DNA of 64,000 nucleotides from JACVRW01 sp963811055 (GTDB taxonomy: Bacteria > Actinomycetota > Thermoleophilia > Solirubrobacterales > Thermoleophilaceae), in NCBI GenBank assembly GCA_963811055.1, contig CAWEPQ010000007.1, positions 62,001 to 126,000 on the forward strand, written 5' to 3'. Shown piece by piece: positions 9,533 to 19,527 of the stretch. The translations under genes and the position numbers were made by a program. The notes beneath the pieces are model-generated. The model was not told the origin of the DNA and ran no database searches. It saw only the letters and a program-made list of their open reading frames with translations. Numbering within the stretch: position 1 is the first letter of the stretch; the number at the start of each line of letters is the position of its first letter.

Positions 9533-10713
9533 TCAGCCGAAGAACTTGCGCATCGCCGCGTGGGTCTCGCGCGACGCTTCGAGCTGGGGCACGTGGCCGC
9601 AGTCGAGCTCGAGTGCTTGGCGCGCCGGGAAGCAGTCCTCCACGTGCTTCATGAAGGCGATCGGCACGAGCGTGTCGCTTGCGGCCCCAGACGAACAGCG
9701 AGCGCGGGGCGAGCCCGGCCAGCCGCGTCCAGAAGCCGTTCTCGCCGTGGGGCTCGTCCAGGTAGATGTTGCGCGCCGCGGCGTAGAAGGCCGCGCGGCC
9801 GCGCGGCGTCAGGTAGGCGCGCAGGAACTCGTCTACGCCCGCGTCGGCCCAGCCGCCCTGGCGCCCACGAAGCGGCGCACCATGGCCTCCACCACCGGCC
9901 GAGGCGCGAGCTGGAGCAGTCCGAGCTCCGGGCGCAGCGCGCTCAGGATCGGCGCCCAGCGGCGGTCGCGCAGCCAGGCGAGCGCCGGGCTGAGGAGCAC
10001 GAGGCTCTCCACCCGCTGCTCGGTCGAGAAGCCGGCCTCGATCACCACGCGCCCACCCATGCTGTTGCCCGCGATGTGCGCCGCTCGATGTCGAGCGCGT
10101 CCATCAGGTCGAACACCGACTCGCGAAGTAGGGGGCGTCGTAAGGCGCGCCGATCGGCTTGTCGGACTCGCCAAAGCCGGGCAGGTCCATGGCCACGACG
10201 CGGTAGTGCTCGGCCAGCGCCGCCACGGTGGGGAGGAACGAGGCCTTCGTCCCGCCGAGCCCATGGGCGCAGATGACGTCTTCTTCCCGGCGCCGGCGGA
10301 GAGGATCGAGAGCCTGCCGGACCTGCGGGTGCGCACCGACTCGAAGGTGAGGCGCGACTCCCCTGGCGCCGCTCGTGGCCGCCAGGAAGCCCACGCCCAC
10401 ATGCAGGCTGCCGCGGATGCGGAGCTCCCGCGGCGGAAGGCGCTCATCCCGCCGCGTACGTCGGCCGCGATCTGGCGCCAGGTGGCGGCGTCCGCGGTGA
10501 GCGTGGCGTCGGGACGGGCGCCGTCGCGCGGCGGCTGGAGGCTGAGCTTGCGCCGGGTCAGCACCGCGTCCCAGACCCGATCGCCGTCGATCTGGAGCCG
10601 GACGCGCGCCCGCCGCCGGGCAGATCGATGGCGTCAGGGTCGTAGCGCTCGACGAGCGCGCCGATCCCGGCGCTCGGAGCGTCTGGAGCGGGCTTTACCG
10701 CTGCGACTGCCAT
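9533..10713 (-). pseudogene. SCP2-like sterol-carrier domain fused to alpha/beta hydrolase, frame broken
   Basis: From ATG at 10713, residues 1-95 look like an SCP2 lipid-binding domain (VRLQIDGDRVWDAVL, then DATLTADAATWRQIAADV and AFRRGSL). After a linker comes an alpha/beta hydrolase: HGLGGTKASFLPTVAALA (oxyanion HG), MDLPGFGESDKP, and the nucleophile elbow GNSMGG. The C-terminal catalytic His is not clear in the broken tail. The pieces lie in three frames with breaks near 9690, 9860, 10085, 10125, 10285 and 10400. I infer a hydrolase acting on a lipid bound or presented by the SCP2 domain. Together they would make about 390 residues. Confidence 0.6.
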
Positions 10714-10785
10714 GGGCACCATCGAATACCACGACTACGGGTCAGACAAACAACGGGTTCACGCCACAAGAGGTTGCAAAGGAAA

Positions 10786-11349
10786 TCAGATCGTCCCGGA
10801 CCGATCGCCCATATGTCGCGCGTGGCCGGCCTTCGCGGACCAGGGGCGCTCCTCCACCTTGAACACCTCGAGCCCGCGGGCGCGGTAGTTCGGGAGCGCC
10901 ACGGGGGAGTCGAGCGAGCAGGTGGTGAGCCAGACCCGCGGCTTCAGCTCGAAGCCGCGGCGCAGCGCGCTCGTGAGCGCGTGGCCGCCCAGCCCGCGGC
11001 CGTGGTAGCCGCCGAGCAGGCCGAAGATCGCGATCTTGGTGGAGCTCGGCTCCGGCTCGAGCTCGAAGTACCCGATCGCCGTGCCGCGCAGCTCGACCAC
11101 GTGCGTCTCCACCCGGTCGGCCCAGGCGCGCCACTGGCGGTCGTTCCAGCCAAGCCGGTCGATCCAGCTGTAGTCGGCGCCCACGCGCGTGTAGAGGTCG
11201 CGGTTGCGGGTGAAGTCGTGAACCACGCGGGTGCCGAGCTCTCGCGGCGCCGGCGTGGCCGGCGGCGCGGATCGCGCCTCGGCGTCCTCCAGATGGAGGT
11301 ACGTGACGGTGATCGAGGCGGGCTGCTGGGCGTCGCGGGCCGCGTTCAC
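10786..11349 (-). CDS. GNAT-family N-acetyltransferase
   Basis: A 187-residue GNAT protein. The acetyl-CoA loop is read in GLLGGYHGRGLGGHALTSAL, matching the family R/Q-x-x-G-x-G/A pattern loosely, preceded by a beta strand AIGYFELE and followed by VWLTTCSLDSPVALPNYRARG, the usual region before the last strand. These enzymes acetylate amines on metabolites, antibiotics or proteins; the target is unknown. Start is GTG at 11349. The last 20 residues look like an extension beyond the usual end and could be another frame slip. Confidence 0.7.
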   Translation of the reverse strand: MNAARDAQQPASITVTYLHLEDAEARSAPPATPAPRELGTRVVHDFTRNRDLYTRVGADYSWIDRLGWNDRQWRAWADRVETHVVELRGTAIGYFELEPEPSSTKIAIFGLLGGYHGRGLGGHALTSALRRGFELKPRVWLTTCSLDSPVALPNYRARGLEVFKVEERPWSAKAGHARHMGDRSGTI

Positions 11350-11436
11350 GAAGGACGATTATGGCGGCGCCCTTGCGATGGGGCCGGCCAGGCGCGATGC
11401 TCGGCCTCGTTTCCCCACAACGAGGAGGTGTCCATC

Positions 11437-11730
11437 ATGTACGCACGAGTCGCGAGGTGGGAGGGGGCCGACGCCGATGCTCTGCGGGCCAGTGCCGACG
11501 AGATCAACTCGCGGGCCACCACGGGTCCGCCGGAGGGAGTGCCGAGCACGGGCTTTCTCCTGCTCATCGACCCCGATGGAGGCCGGGCAATCGCCATCGG
11601 CCTCTTCGAGACCGAGGAGGACCGCGCCACCGGAGACGCGACCCTGAACTCGATGAGCCCTCCAGGCGATGGGATGGGCACCCGCGCGGCGGTCGAGATG
11701 TACGAGGTGGCAGTCGACGTGAAGGCGTAG
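11437..11730 (+). CDS. Small ABM/dimeric ferredoxin-like protein
   Basis: A 97-residue intact ORF with a strong GAGGAGG ribosome site 9 nt before ATG. It begins MYARVARWEG, holds GFLLLIDPDGGRAIAIGLFE in the middle, and ends VEMYEVAVDVKA. The pattern of strand, helix, strand is like antibiotic-biosynthesis-monooxygenase/stress-responsive dimeric alpha-beta barrels. These small proteins range from haem degradation to polyketide oxidation to pure scaffold roles. No functional residues can be named. It stands alone, divergent from the GNAT gene. Confidence 0.6.
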   Translation: MYARVARWEGADADALRASADEINSRATTGPPEGVPSTGFLLLIDPDGGRAIAIGLFETEEDRATGDATLNSMSPPGDGMGTRAAVEMYEVAVDVKA

Positions 11731-11802
11731 CCGCCGGCTTGATGTAGCCCATCCGTCACATAGGCAACCCACCCGTTGGCCGGCGCCGCTTACGGTCGCC
11801 GA

Positions 11803-12679
11803 GTGCTCTCGGAAGGCGGACAGGCGACGGTGGAATGGACGGGGCTGCTGCTGCTCCTGTGCCTCCTGATGGCGGGGGCGCTGGCCGTGGCGCCGTCTGT
11901 GGACGGCCGCTCGTTCGGCGGGTTCTCTGGCGCACCATCGGGGTGTGCGGCGCGCGGCGGCTGCGACGGGGACGTCGCGCTCGCCCGCGCCTACGGCGCA
12001 GCCGACGCGGCACTCGTGCGCGACCACGCACCGGGGCTCGTCTACGAGCCGGGCGAGCGCCAGCTGCCGGTGGACTACGCGCACTGCCGCAGCCGCGCCT
12101 GCGCGGACGCGCCCGACGACTCGCGACCTCGATGCCCACCGGACCGGCGCGGGGCAGCCGCGCGACGGTGTTCACCCGCCTGCTGCGGCGGGGCGGGCGG
12201 ACCTACCTCCAGTACTGGCTCTACTACCCGGACTCGAACACCGTGTGGGCCGGCTCGGACGGGATCTGGGAGCGGAACCGCCTGTTGCCGCTGATCGGGA
12301 AGCTGGTCCGCGGCACCTCCGCGTATCCCGGGTTCCACGAGGACGACTGGGAGGGCTACCAGGTCCGGATCGATCCGGACGGCCGCGTCTGGGCGCGGGC
12401 AAGCTCCCACCGGCACTACCAGGGCTGCAAGGAGAGGTCCTGCCGGAACCGCTGGATGCGAGCGAACGGGTGGACGCGCGTGTCACGAGGGAGGCCACGC
12501 CGGGTCACCTCCCCGGCGTGCCGGGGGTGGACCTGCGCGAGCGCACCTCCACGGCGGAGGGCCTGCGGCTGATTCCGCTCGAGACGCGCCGGCCGAGCGG
12601 GTACCGGCCGAAGGACGACAGCGTGACGCCACCCTGGCGCAAGGAGGTGTACCTGCATCCCGAGAGCGGAGAGTCCTGA
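11803..12679 (+). pseudogene. TadE-type-leader anchored protein with Vps62-like domain, frame broken
   Basis: GTG at 11803 (or TTG at 11776 in the same frame) opens with GGQATVEWTGLLLLLCLL, which resembles the class III leader of TadE/Flp pilus proteins: Gly-Gln-x-Thr-Val-Glu followed by a hydrophobic helix. The exported part carries a domain with TYLQYWLYYPDSNTVW and GFHEDDWEGYQVRIDPDG, like Vps62/DUF946-type folds. Breaks near 12128 and 12490 split it into three frames; joined it would be about 290 residues, ending at 12679. Function unknown. No other tad genes are near, so a pilus role is not supported. Confidence 0.5.
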
Positions 12680-12692
12680 GTCGAGAGGACTC
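12671..12692 (+). terminator. Possible hairpin terminator
   Basis: A perfect 7-bp stem (GAGTCCT and AGGACTC) with an 8-nt loop sits over the stop codon of the preceding gene. No T-run follows, so if it terminates it is not a classic rho-independent site. Confidence 0.3.
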
Positions 12693-12776
12693 GCTACGCG
12701 GGAATAGGCTGGAACAGCGCATGAATCCGGCATACGCGTCGTTTGGCAGATCGCCCCTGCGGGCATCTGAGCCGTC

Positions 12777-13842
12777 ATGAAGGTCGGGCTGGTGCTCGGC
12801 GCGGGCGGCGTGCTCGGCGGCGCCTGGCTCACTGGAGGACTCAACGCCCTCGCGCGTGAGACCGGCTGGGATCCCGGCAGCGCCGACTTCATCGTGGGCA
12901 CCTCGGCCGGCTCGATGGTCGGCGCGCTGCTCGGCGCCGGCGTGCCGCCGTGGTTCATGGTCGCCCACTCGCGCGGCGAGACCTTCGCCGGCGTGGTCGA
13001 CGCCGACGGTCGTCCCGCCGCCGAGGCCGACCGCGCGGCCGGGGCCGTGTTCAGGGTGCACCGCGGCCTTCCCGCCATCGGGCCCGGCTCGCTGCGGATG
13101 GTGGCCACCGCGCTGTCGAACCCGCTGCGCCGGCCGCCGCTCCAGCTCGTCGCCGGCTGGCTGCCCGCCGGGGTCGATCTCCACCGACTCGCTCAAGGAC
13201 GTGGTTCGCCGCGCCGTGCCGGGCCGCTGGGTCGAGCACCCCAACTACTGGGCCGTCACGTGCGACTACGCAACCGGCAGGCGCGTGCCGTTCGGCCGCG
13301 CGGACGCGCCGGCGGCCGAGATAGCCGACGCCGTCGCTGCCTCGTGTGCGATCCCCGGCTTCTACCGCCCGGTGCGCATCGGCGGCCGCCGCTACGTGGA
13401 CGGCGGCATCTGCTCAGCATCGAACGTCGACCTGCTCGCCGGACGCGGGCTCGACCTGGTGATCTGCATGAACCCGCTCTCCTCCAATGACGATCCGCGT
13501 TCGGACAATCCGCTCGACTGGCCCTCGCAGCTCAGCCGCGCGGCCAACCGCAGGCGGCTCGCCCACGAGGCGCGCAAGGTGCGCGGGTACGGCACCAAGG
13601 TGGTGCTCATCGAGCCGCTCGCGCCCGACCTGCGTGCGATGGGCCGCAACCTCATGAGCCCGGACCGCCGCGACGAGGTGATCGCAACGGCCGAGGAGAC
13701 GGTGACCGAGCAGCTGCGCTCCGCCGACGTGCGAGCCCGTCTCGAGGGCCTTCCGGCGGGCGAGGCGCACAAGATCGCGCGGCCCGCCGGCCCGCCCTCG
13801 GCGTGGCCGGCCATCGGTCCCGCCGCCCGGAAGGCCGCGTGA
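12777..13842 (+). CDS. Patatin-like phospholipase (one frameshift)
   Basis: A patatin-family acyl hydrolase of about 350 residues. Visible are the oxyanion loop GAGGVLGGAW near residue 9, the nucleophile motif GTSAGS with Ser43, and the catalytic Asp in DGGICSASN. These enzymes cleave acyl groups from phospholipids with a Ser-Asp dyad. One extra G in the run near 13172 shifts the frame between GWLPAG and STDSLKDVVRR. ATG at 12777 has no strong ribosome site. The stop overlaps the GTG of the acyltransferase (GTGA), so the pair probably remodels lipids together. Confidence 0.8.
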
Positions 13843-14817
13843 GCGGCGCCGGCACCTCGCGCCGAGGGGCGCACCGCGGATCCTCGAACGGCGGCGCGCC
13901 GGAGCCGGAGGCGGCCGGCGCTCCCACGGCGGCGGGCAACGCCATGAGCCTCGTGACCTCGCTCGCCGGCGCGGCGGGACGCGCCATCGGGGCGGTGGCC
14001 GAGCAGGCACAGCGTCGCGTGCCGAAGGCCGACCTCGACGAGCGCGACCCGGACTACATCCGCGACACGCTCCCGCGGCTGTGGCTGCTCGCCAGCCTCT
14101 ACTTCCGCGCCGAGGTGCGTGGCCTCGACCGAATCCCGGAGGACGGCCCGGTGCTGCTGGTGGGCAACCACTCCGGCGGCAACATGACGGTGGACACCGG
14201 GGTCTTCACGCTCGCGTTCAGCACCTACTTCGGGGTCGAGCGGCGCTTCTACCAGCTGGCGCACAACCTGGTGCTGTCGATGCCGGGGCTCGGCTTCCTG
14301 CGCAAGTACGGCACCGTTGCCGCCAACCCGGCCAACGCCGCCAAGGCGCTCGAGTCCGGTGCCGCGCTGCTCGTGTACCCGGGCGGGGACTTCGAGGTGC
14401 ACCGCCCGACCTGGGAGGCCGGCGCGCGTGGACTTCGACGGCCGCAAGGGGTTCCTGCGTCTCGCTCTGAAGCACGACGTGCCGCTCGTGCCGGTGGTGT
14501 CGGTCGGCGGCCAGGAGACCGCCCTGTTCCTCACCCGCGGAGAGGGGCTGGCCCGGCTGCTGCGCCTCGACCGCATGTTCCGGCTCAAGGTGCTGCCGGT
14601 GTCGGTGGCGCTGCCGTGGGTGCTGAACGTGGGCGACATGCTGGGGCACGTGCCGCTGCCGGCCAAGATCACGATCGACGTGCTCGAGCCGATCGACCTG
14701 CGCGCCGAGTTCGGCGAGGAGCCGGACCTGAACGAGGTCTACCACGAGGTGCTGGGACGGATGCAGGCGGCACTCACGGCGCTACAGGCAGAACGCCGGC
14801 TGCCGGTGATCGGCTGA
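13839..14817 (+). CDS. Lysophospholipid acyltransferase-like protein (one frameshift)
   Basis: An acyltransferase of the LPLAT superfamily, about 325 residues, with a poorly conserved 60-residue head. The motif NHSGGNMTVD replaces the classic NHxxxxD: His and Asp are seven residues apart, the variant form known from DAGAT-like actinobacterial acyltransferases. A second block VYPGGDFEVHRPTW is the expected substrate-binding region. The frame slips near 14428, between EAGARG and VDFDGRKGFLRLALK. GTG start overlaps the patatin stop. It would acylate a glycerolipid or diacylglycerol at the membrane. Confidence 0.75.
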
Positions 14818-14818
14818 C

Positions 14819-15302
14819 ATGCGCGTCGAGCGCACGCGGACCATCGATGCCCCGCGCGAGCGGATCTGGGAGCGAGTGCGCGATCCCGCCTCCTACCCGC
14901 AGTTCATCGACGGGGTCACGCGCTGCGAGCCGAAGGGCCGAGCGGATCCCGTCGACGGCGAGGGGCCTCCCGCGGAGGACCACGAGCCGGGCCTCGGCTC
15001 GCGCTTCTCGATGCGCATGAAGGTGGGCTCGGCGGAGGTGGGCGGCGTGGTGGAGGTGGTCGAGTTCGACGAGCCCGGGCGACCTCAGCTGGACCAACGT
15101 CACCGGCATCGACCAGCGCGGGCGCTGGCGGCTGCGCGAGACGTCGGACGGCCGCACGCGCGTGACGCTGCGGCTGTCGTACGACGCCCCCGGCGGCGTA
15201 TTGGGCATGATCTCGGACCGCGTGTCGGCGCCCATGGTCGGCCGCAACTTCGAGCGCACGCTCGAGAACCTGCAACGTGAGTTCGAAGGAGGAGAGACGG
15301 AG
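14819..15302 (+). CDS. SRPBCC (polyketide cyclase/START-like) protein (one frameshift)
   Basis: About 160 residues of a START-like hydrophobic-pocket fold: MRVERTRTIDAPRERIWERV at the start, SMRMKVGSAEVGGVVEVVEF in the middle and, after an extra G near 15077-15079, DLSWTNVTGIDQRGRWRLRE, ending FERTLENLQREFEGG. No stop codon follows in the corrected frame; it runs straight into the acyl-CoA synthetase. Either the two are fused or a stop is hidden by another error. The start is 1 nt after the acyltransferase stop, continuing the lipid operon. It may bind a lipid or acyl intermediate; this is inference. Confidence 0.65.
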
Positions 15303-16949
15303 GTGGCGGAGCCAGGGAAGGGAATGACCGGACGGATCGGGTACGCGCTCGGAAGCGCGAAGGTGCTCATGAACGCCGGGGTGATCCGGCCGATCCGGCC
15401 GGACAAGCTCGTCAAGGTGCTCACCACGCTGGCCCGCTTCGGCCGCAGCCCGGCCGCGGGAACGATCTCGCTGGCAGCCCGCTATCCGGACGAGACGATG
15501 ATCGTCGACGAGCTCGGCACGCTCACCTTCGGGGAGGTCCACCAGCGCACCAACGCCCTCGCGCACGCCCTCTCCGACGCCGGGATCAAGGAGGGCGACG
15601 GCGTCGGGATCATGTGCCGCAACCACCGCGGCTTCATCGAGTCGACGGTGGCGGTGTCGAAGCTCGGCGCGCGACGCCCTCTACCTCAACACGGCCTTCG
15701 CCGGGCCCCAGCTGGCCGAGGTGGTCAAGCGGGAGAAGCCCGCGGCGATCATCTACGACGAGGAGTTCGCCGAGCTGCTCGCGGAGGCCGGCAAGCGGCG
15801 CAAGCGCTTCGTGGCCTGGCACGACTCCGAGCGCGTCGCGGACCCCACGCTCGACGAGCTGATCGACAACGGCGACCGCGCGGACGTGGTGGCGCCGTCG
15901 CGTGAGGGCCGCGTGGTGATCCTCACCTCCGGGACCACCGGCACGCCGAAGGGGGCCTCGCGCGGCAACCCCCAGACGCTCGACCCGGCCGTGTCGCTGC
16001 TCGACAGGATCCCGCTGCACAACCGCCAGACGGTGCACATAGCCGCGCCGCTCTTCCACTCGTGGGGCTTCGCCCACTACACGCTCGGCCTCATCCTCGG
16101 CAGCACCTACGTGCTGCGTCGCAAGTTCGATCCGGAGGCCTGCCTGGCCGAGGTGGCGCGCACCCGCGCCGAGGTGCTGGCGGTGGTGCCGGTGATGATG
16201 CAGCGGATCCTCGAGCTGCCGGAGGACGTGCGGCGCAAGTACGACGTCTCGTCCCTGAAGGTCGTGGCCGCCAGCGGCTCGGCGCTGCCGGGCGACCTGG
16301 CCACCGACTGGATGGACGAGTTCGGCGACAACCTCTACAACCTCTACGGCTCGACCGAGGTGGCATGGGCGTCGATCGCCACGCCCGCAGCACATGCGCG
16401 CCGCCCCGGGTACCGCGGGAACGCCGCCGCGGGGCACCGTCGTCCGCCTCTACGACGAGCGCGGCGCGCCCACTCCCCAGGGGCGAGACCGGGCGCATCT
16501 TCGTGGGCAACGAGATGCTCTTCGAGGGCTACACGGGCGGCGGCTCGAAGGACGTGATCGACGGCCTGATGGCCACCGGCGACGTCGGCCGCTTCGACCC
16601 CGACGGGCGCCTGTTCGTGGAGGGCCGCGACGACGAGATGATCGTGTCCGGGGGCGAGAACGTCTTCCCGGCCGAGGTCGAGGACACGCTGGCGCGCCAC
16701 CCGTCCGTGTGCGAGGCGGCCGCGATCGGCGTCGAGGACAAGGACTTCGGCCAGCGGCTGCGCGCGTTCGTGGTGCTGGAGCAGGGATCGGAGACCACCG
16801 AGGACGAGCTGAAGGACCACGTCAAGCGCAACCTCGCCCGCTACAAGGTCCCGCGCGAGATCGTCTTCATGGACGAGCTTCCCCGCAACGCGACTGGCAA
16901 GGTGCTGAAGCGGGAACTGAAGAGCCGTAGCGTCAGCCGCTCCGGATAG
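15303..16949 (+). pseudogene. Acyl-CoA synthetase (AMP-forming ligase), frame broken
   Basis: An ANL-superfamily ligase of about 550 residues that activates a carboxylic acid with ATP and CoA. Motifs: the P-loop TSGTTGTPKG, the adenine site YGSTE, the hinge TGDVGRFDPDGRLFVEGR, and the C-terminal GKVLKREL with the catalytic Lys. GTG at 15303 follows an AGGAGG ribosome site at about 15289, which argues for its own start even though the frame is open from the upstream SRPBCC gene. Frame breaks near 15672, 16385, 16425 and 16485. The lipid neighbours suggest a fatty acid substrate. Confidence 0.78.
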
Positions 16950-17013
16950 GCTGCCCGCGCCGCCACACCCAGAGTGGGCAGGGCCACTCGTCTGACGTGA
17001 CATAAGGAGACAG

Positions 17014-17309
17014 ATGGACGCCCTGGTGATCGTGGTGATAGTCGTGGCGGTGCTGATGGGTCTGATCGGGCTCGGTGTCGTGGCCGGCAGCGGCCGTACG
17101 CGGCGGATGGACGAGCGCCGGTTCCACGCCGAGGAGGTGAGGCGCGAGGCGGAGTTCACGAGCCGAGCCGAAAGGCGCAGGCGGAGGCCGAGGAGCGCAT
17201 GGAGCGCGGCCGGCGCTTCGAGCGCCGCGCGGAGGGGGAGGAGGTTCCGCCCGACGCGGAACCGGAGGACTCTGCCGAGCATCTGCCGGGGCGGCGCGAC
17301 GACGCCTGA
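17014..17309 (+). CDS. Small single-helix membrane protein with charged coiled tail (one frameshift)
   Basis: ATG at 17014 has an AAGGAGA ribosome site. Residues 4-26 (LVIVVIVVAVLMGLIGLGVV) form one membrane helix. After one missing base in the AAA run near 17171, the tail reads EKAQAEAEERMERGRRFERR, a strongly charged helix, and ends DSAEHLPGRRDDA. The total is about 98 residues. I recognise no family. It stands alone between the lipid operon and the GH3 gene. Confidence 0.5.
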
Positions 17310-17332
17310 GCCCCCGGGCTAGGGTGCGGCGT

Positions 17333-19513
17333 GTGAGGAGAGACGAGGCTTGCGGCGATCCTCGCCGCGACGGTCGCGAGCCTCGCCCTCCCGGGCGCGG
17401 CGCAGGCGGCCGGCCGCTGCGGGGACCACCCGTGGTGCGACCGCTCGATGGCGGCCGACACGCGCGCCGGGCTGGTGCTCGCGCAGCTCACCCTCGACGA
17501 GAAGCTCGACCTGATGGGCGGGGACGTGGACGGGATCCTCCACCCCGAGATCACTCGAGCACCGTGAACGGGATCCCGCGGCTGGACGTCCCGCCGCTGA
17601 CGGTGAACGACGGACCGGGAGGGATCAGGCAGGGGATCGGTCCGGACAGCAGACCCGCCACCGCGTTGCCGGCGCCGCTGGCGCTGAGCGCCAGCTTCGA
17701 CCTCAAGCTCGCCGCCCGCTACGCGCGTGTGATCGCGGCCGAGGCCAAGCGGCGCGGCCACGACCTGGTGCTGGGACCGACCGTCAACCTCGTGCGCGAC
17801 CCGCGCGGCGGGCGCACCTTCGAGAGCTATGGCGAGGACCCGCGCGTGCTGAGCGACTTCGGGGTCGCCTGGATTCGCGCGCTCCAGGGCGCCGGCCTGA
17901 TCGCGGACGTCAAGCACTACGCGGCCAACAACCAGGAGACGGGCCGCTTCACCGTCGACGAGATCATCGACGAGCGCACCCTGCGCGAGATCTACCTCCC
18001 GCATTTCGAGGCGGCGGTCAGGCGCGGGCACGTGGGCACGGTGATGACCGCCTACAACAAGGTCAACGGCTTCTACATGGGCGCCAACCGCCCGCTCGTC
18101 CGCGGCACGCTGTTCGGCTCGTTCGGCTTCGACGGCTTCGTGCTCTCCGACTTCTATGCCGGCGGCGACACGGTCGGGTCCGCGCTGGCCGGCCAGAGCC
18201 TGGCGCTGCCCAAGGCCCAGTACTACGAGCCCGCGCTCCTGCGCGCCGCGATCGCGGACGGCCGCCTCACGACCGCCACGATCGATGACCTCGTGCGGCG
18301 CTACCTGCGGGTGCTGTTCCGGTTCGGCGTGTTCGACCGCGCCGCCTACCCGAGCAACGCGACGATCCCGGTCAAGCGCCACGGGCGGGTGGCCCGGGAG
18401 GTGGAGGACCGCGGCATTGTCCTGCTGCGCAACCGCGGCTCGCTGCTGCCGCTGAACGCCCGCCGGATCGATTCGGTGGCGGTGATCGGCAAGTCGGCCG
18501 ACGAGTACCAGCGCCCCAACGCGGCGTCGAGCGGCGGAGTGAAGCCGTTCTACGCGGTCACGGCTCTTCAGGGCCTGAAGCGGGCCGCGCGCGGCCGCTT
18601 CGCCGTGCGCTACGACGACGGGAGCGACCGCGAGCGCGCCGTCAAGGTGGCGCGCCGGGCCGACGTGGCGGTGGTGGCCGCCGCGCCCGACGTGTTGTCG
18701 GGCGAGTTCTCGGACCGCCCCTGCATCGACCTCGACTGCGCGCCCAAGCCGCCGCTGCAGAACCGGCTCATCCGCGCGGTCGCGGCGGCCAACCCGCGGA
18801 CGGTGGTGGTGCTCCAGTCACCCGGGCCGGTCACGATGCCGTGGGTCCGCCGGGTGGGGGCGATCGTGGAGGCCTGGTGGCCCGGCGAGGAGGGCGGCAA
18901 CGCCATCGCCGACGTCCTGCTCGGCAAGGTCAACCCGTCCGGCAAGCTCCCCGTGACGTACCCGCGTGCGCTAACGGACGTGCCGGCCTTCGCCAAGGCG
19001 CGGTTCCCGGGCGTCGACGGGCGCGCGGTCTACTCGGAGGGCGTGCTGGTGGGCTATCGCTGGTACGACCGGAAGGGCATCAAGCCGCTGTTCCCGTTCG
19101 GCCACGGCCTCTCGTACACGAGCTTCCACTACCGCGACCTCGTGGTGCGCGAGCTCCGCGGCGGCACGCCCGGAGGCATTGGCCGCGTGCGCGTGAGCCT
19201 GAGGGTGGCGAACGTGGGTCCGCGCAGAGGCGCGGAGGTGGTGCAGCTCTACCTCGGCCTCCCGCGGCCGGCGCCGGGAGTGGTGCAGCCGCCCAAGGCC
19301 CTGAAGCGCTTCAAGCGGGTGGAGATCCCGAGCGGGCGCAGCCGCGACCTGACCTTCGTGCTGGAGGATCGCGACTTCTCGTTCTGGGACGCCGACAGCA
19401 ACCGCTGGCGCGTGGCCCCCGGCTGCTACCGCGTGCAGGTCGGGAGCTCCTCGCGCGACATCAGGCTGCGCGACGTGCTGGCCCGCCGCGGCGCCGGGTG
19501 CGCGCGTCCGTAG
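17333..19513 (+). CDS. Secreted glycoside hydrolase family 3 enzyme (beta-glucosidase type, two frameshifts at the N-terminus)
   Basis: A 725-residue exported GH3 enzyme. The first 30 residues form a signal peptide (RLAAILAATVASLALPGAAQA) once an extra base near 17341 is allowed for. A second break lies near 17555 before STVNGIPRLDVPPLTVNDGP. The catalytic barrel includes HDLVLGPTVNLVRDPRGGR, KHYAANNQE, and the nucleophile Asp in GFDGFVLSDF. The C-terminal half has the GH3 second domain (WWPGEEGGNAIADVLLG, FPFGHGLSYTSF) and an Fn3-like end. It would release glucose or related sugars from plant or microbial glucans outside the cell. Confidence 0.87.
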   Translation: MRRDEACGDPRRDGREPRPPGRGAGGRPLRGPPVVRPLDGGRHARRAGARAAHPRREARPDGRGRGRDPPPRDHSSTVNGIPRLDVPPLTVNDGPGGIRQGIGPDSRPATALPAPLALSASFDLKLAARYARVIAAEAKRRGHDLVLGPTVNLVRDPRGGRTFESYGEDPRVLSDFGVAWIRALQGAGLIADVKHYAANNQETGRFTVDEIIDERTLREIYLPHFEAAVRRGHVGTVMTAYNKVNGFYMGANRPLVRGTLFGSFGFDGFVLSDFYAGGDTVGSALAGQSLALPKAQYYEPALLRAAIADGRLTTATIDDLVRRYLRVLFRFGVFDRAAYPSNATIPVKRHGRVAREVEDRGIVLLRNRGSLLPLNARRIDSVAVIGKSADEYQRPNAASSGGVKPFYAVTALQGLKRAARGRFAVRYDDGSDRERAVKVARRADVAVVAAAPDVLSGEFSDRPCIDLDCAPKPPLQNRLIRAVAAANPRTVVVLQSPGPVTMPWVRRVGAIVEAWWPGEEGGNAIADVLLGKVNPSGKLPVTYPRALTDVPAFAKARFPGVDGRAVYSEGVLVGYRWYDRKGIKPLFPFGHGLSYTSFHYRDLVVRELRGGTPGGIGRVRVSLRVANVGPRRGAEVVQLYLGLPRPAPGVVQPPKALKRFKRVEIPSGRSRDLTFVLEDRDFSFWDADSNRWRVAPGCYRVQVGSSSRDIRLRDVLARRGAGCARP

Positions 19514-19527
19514 GCGCGGCGGGCTCG

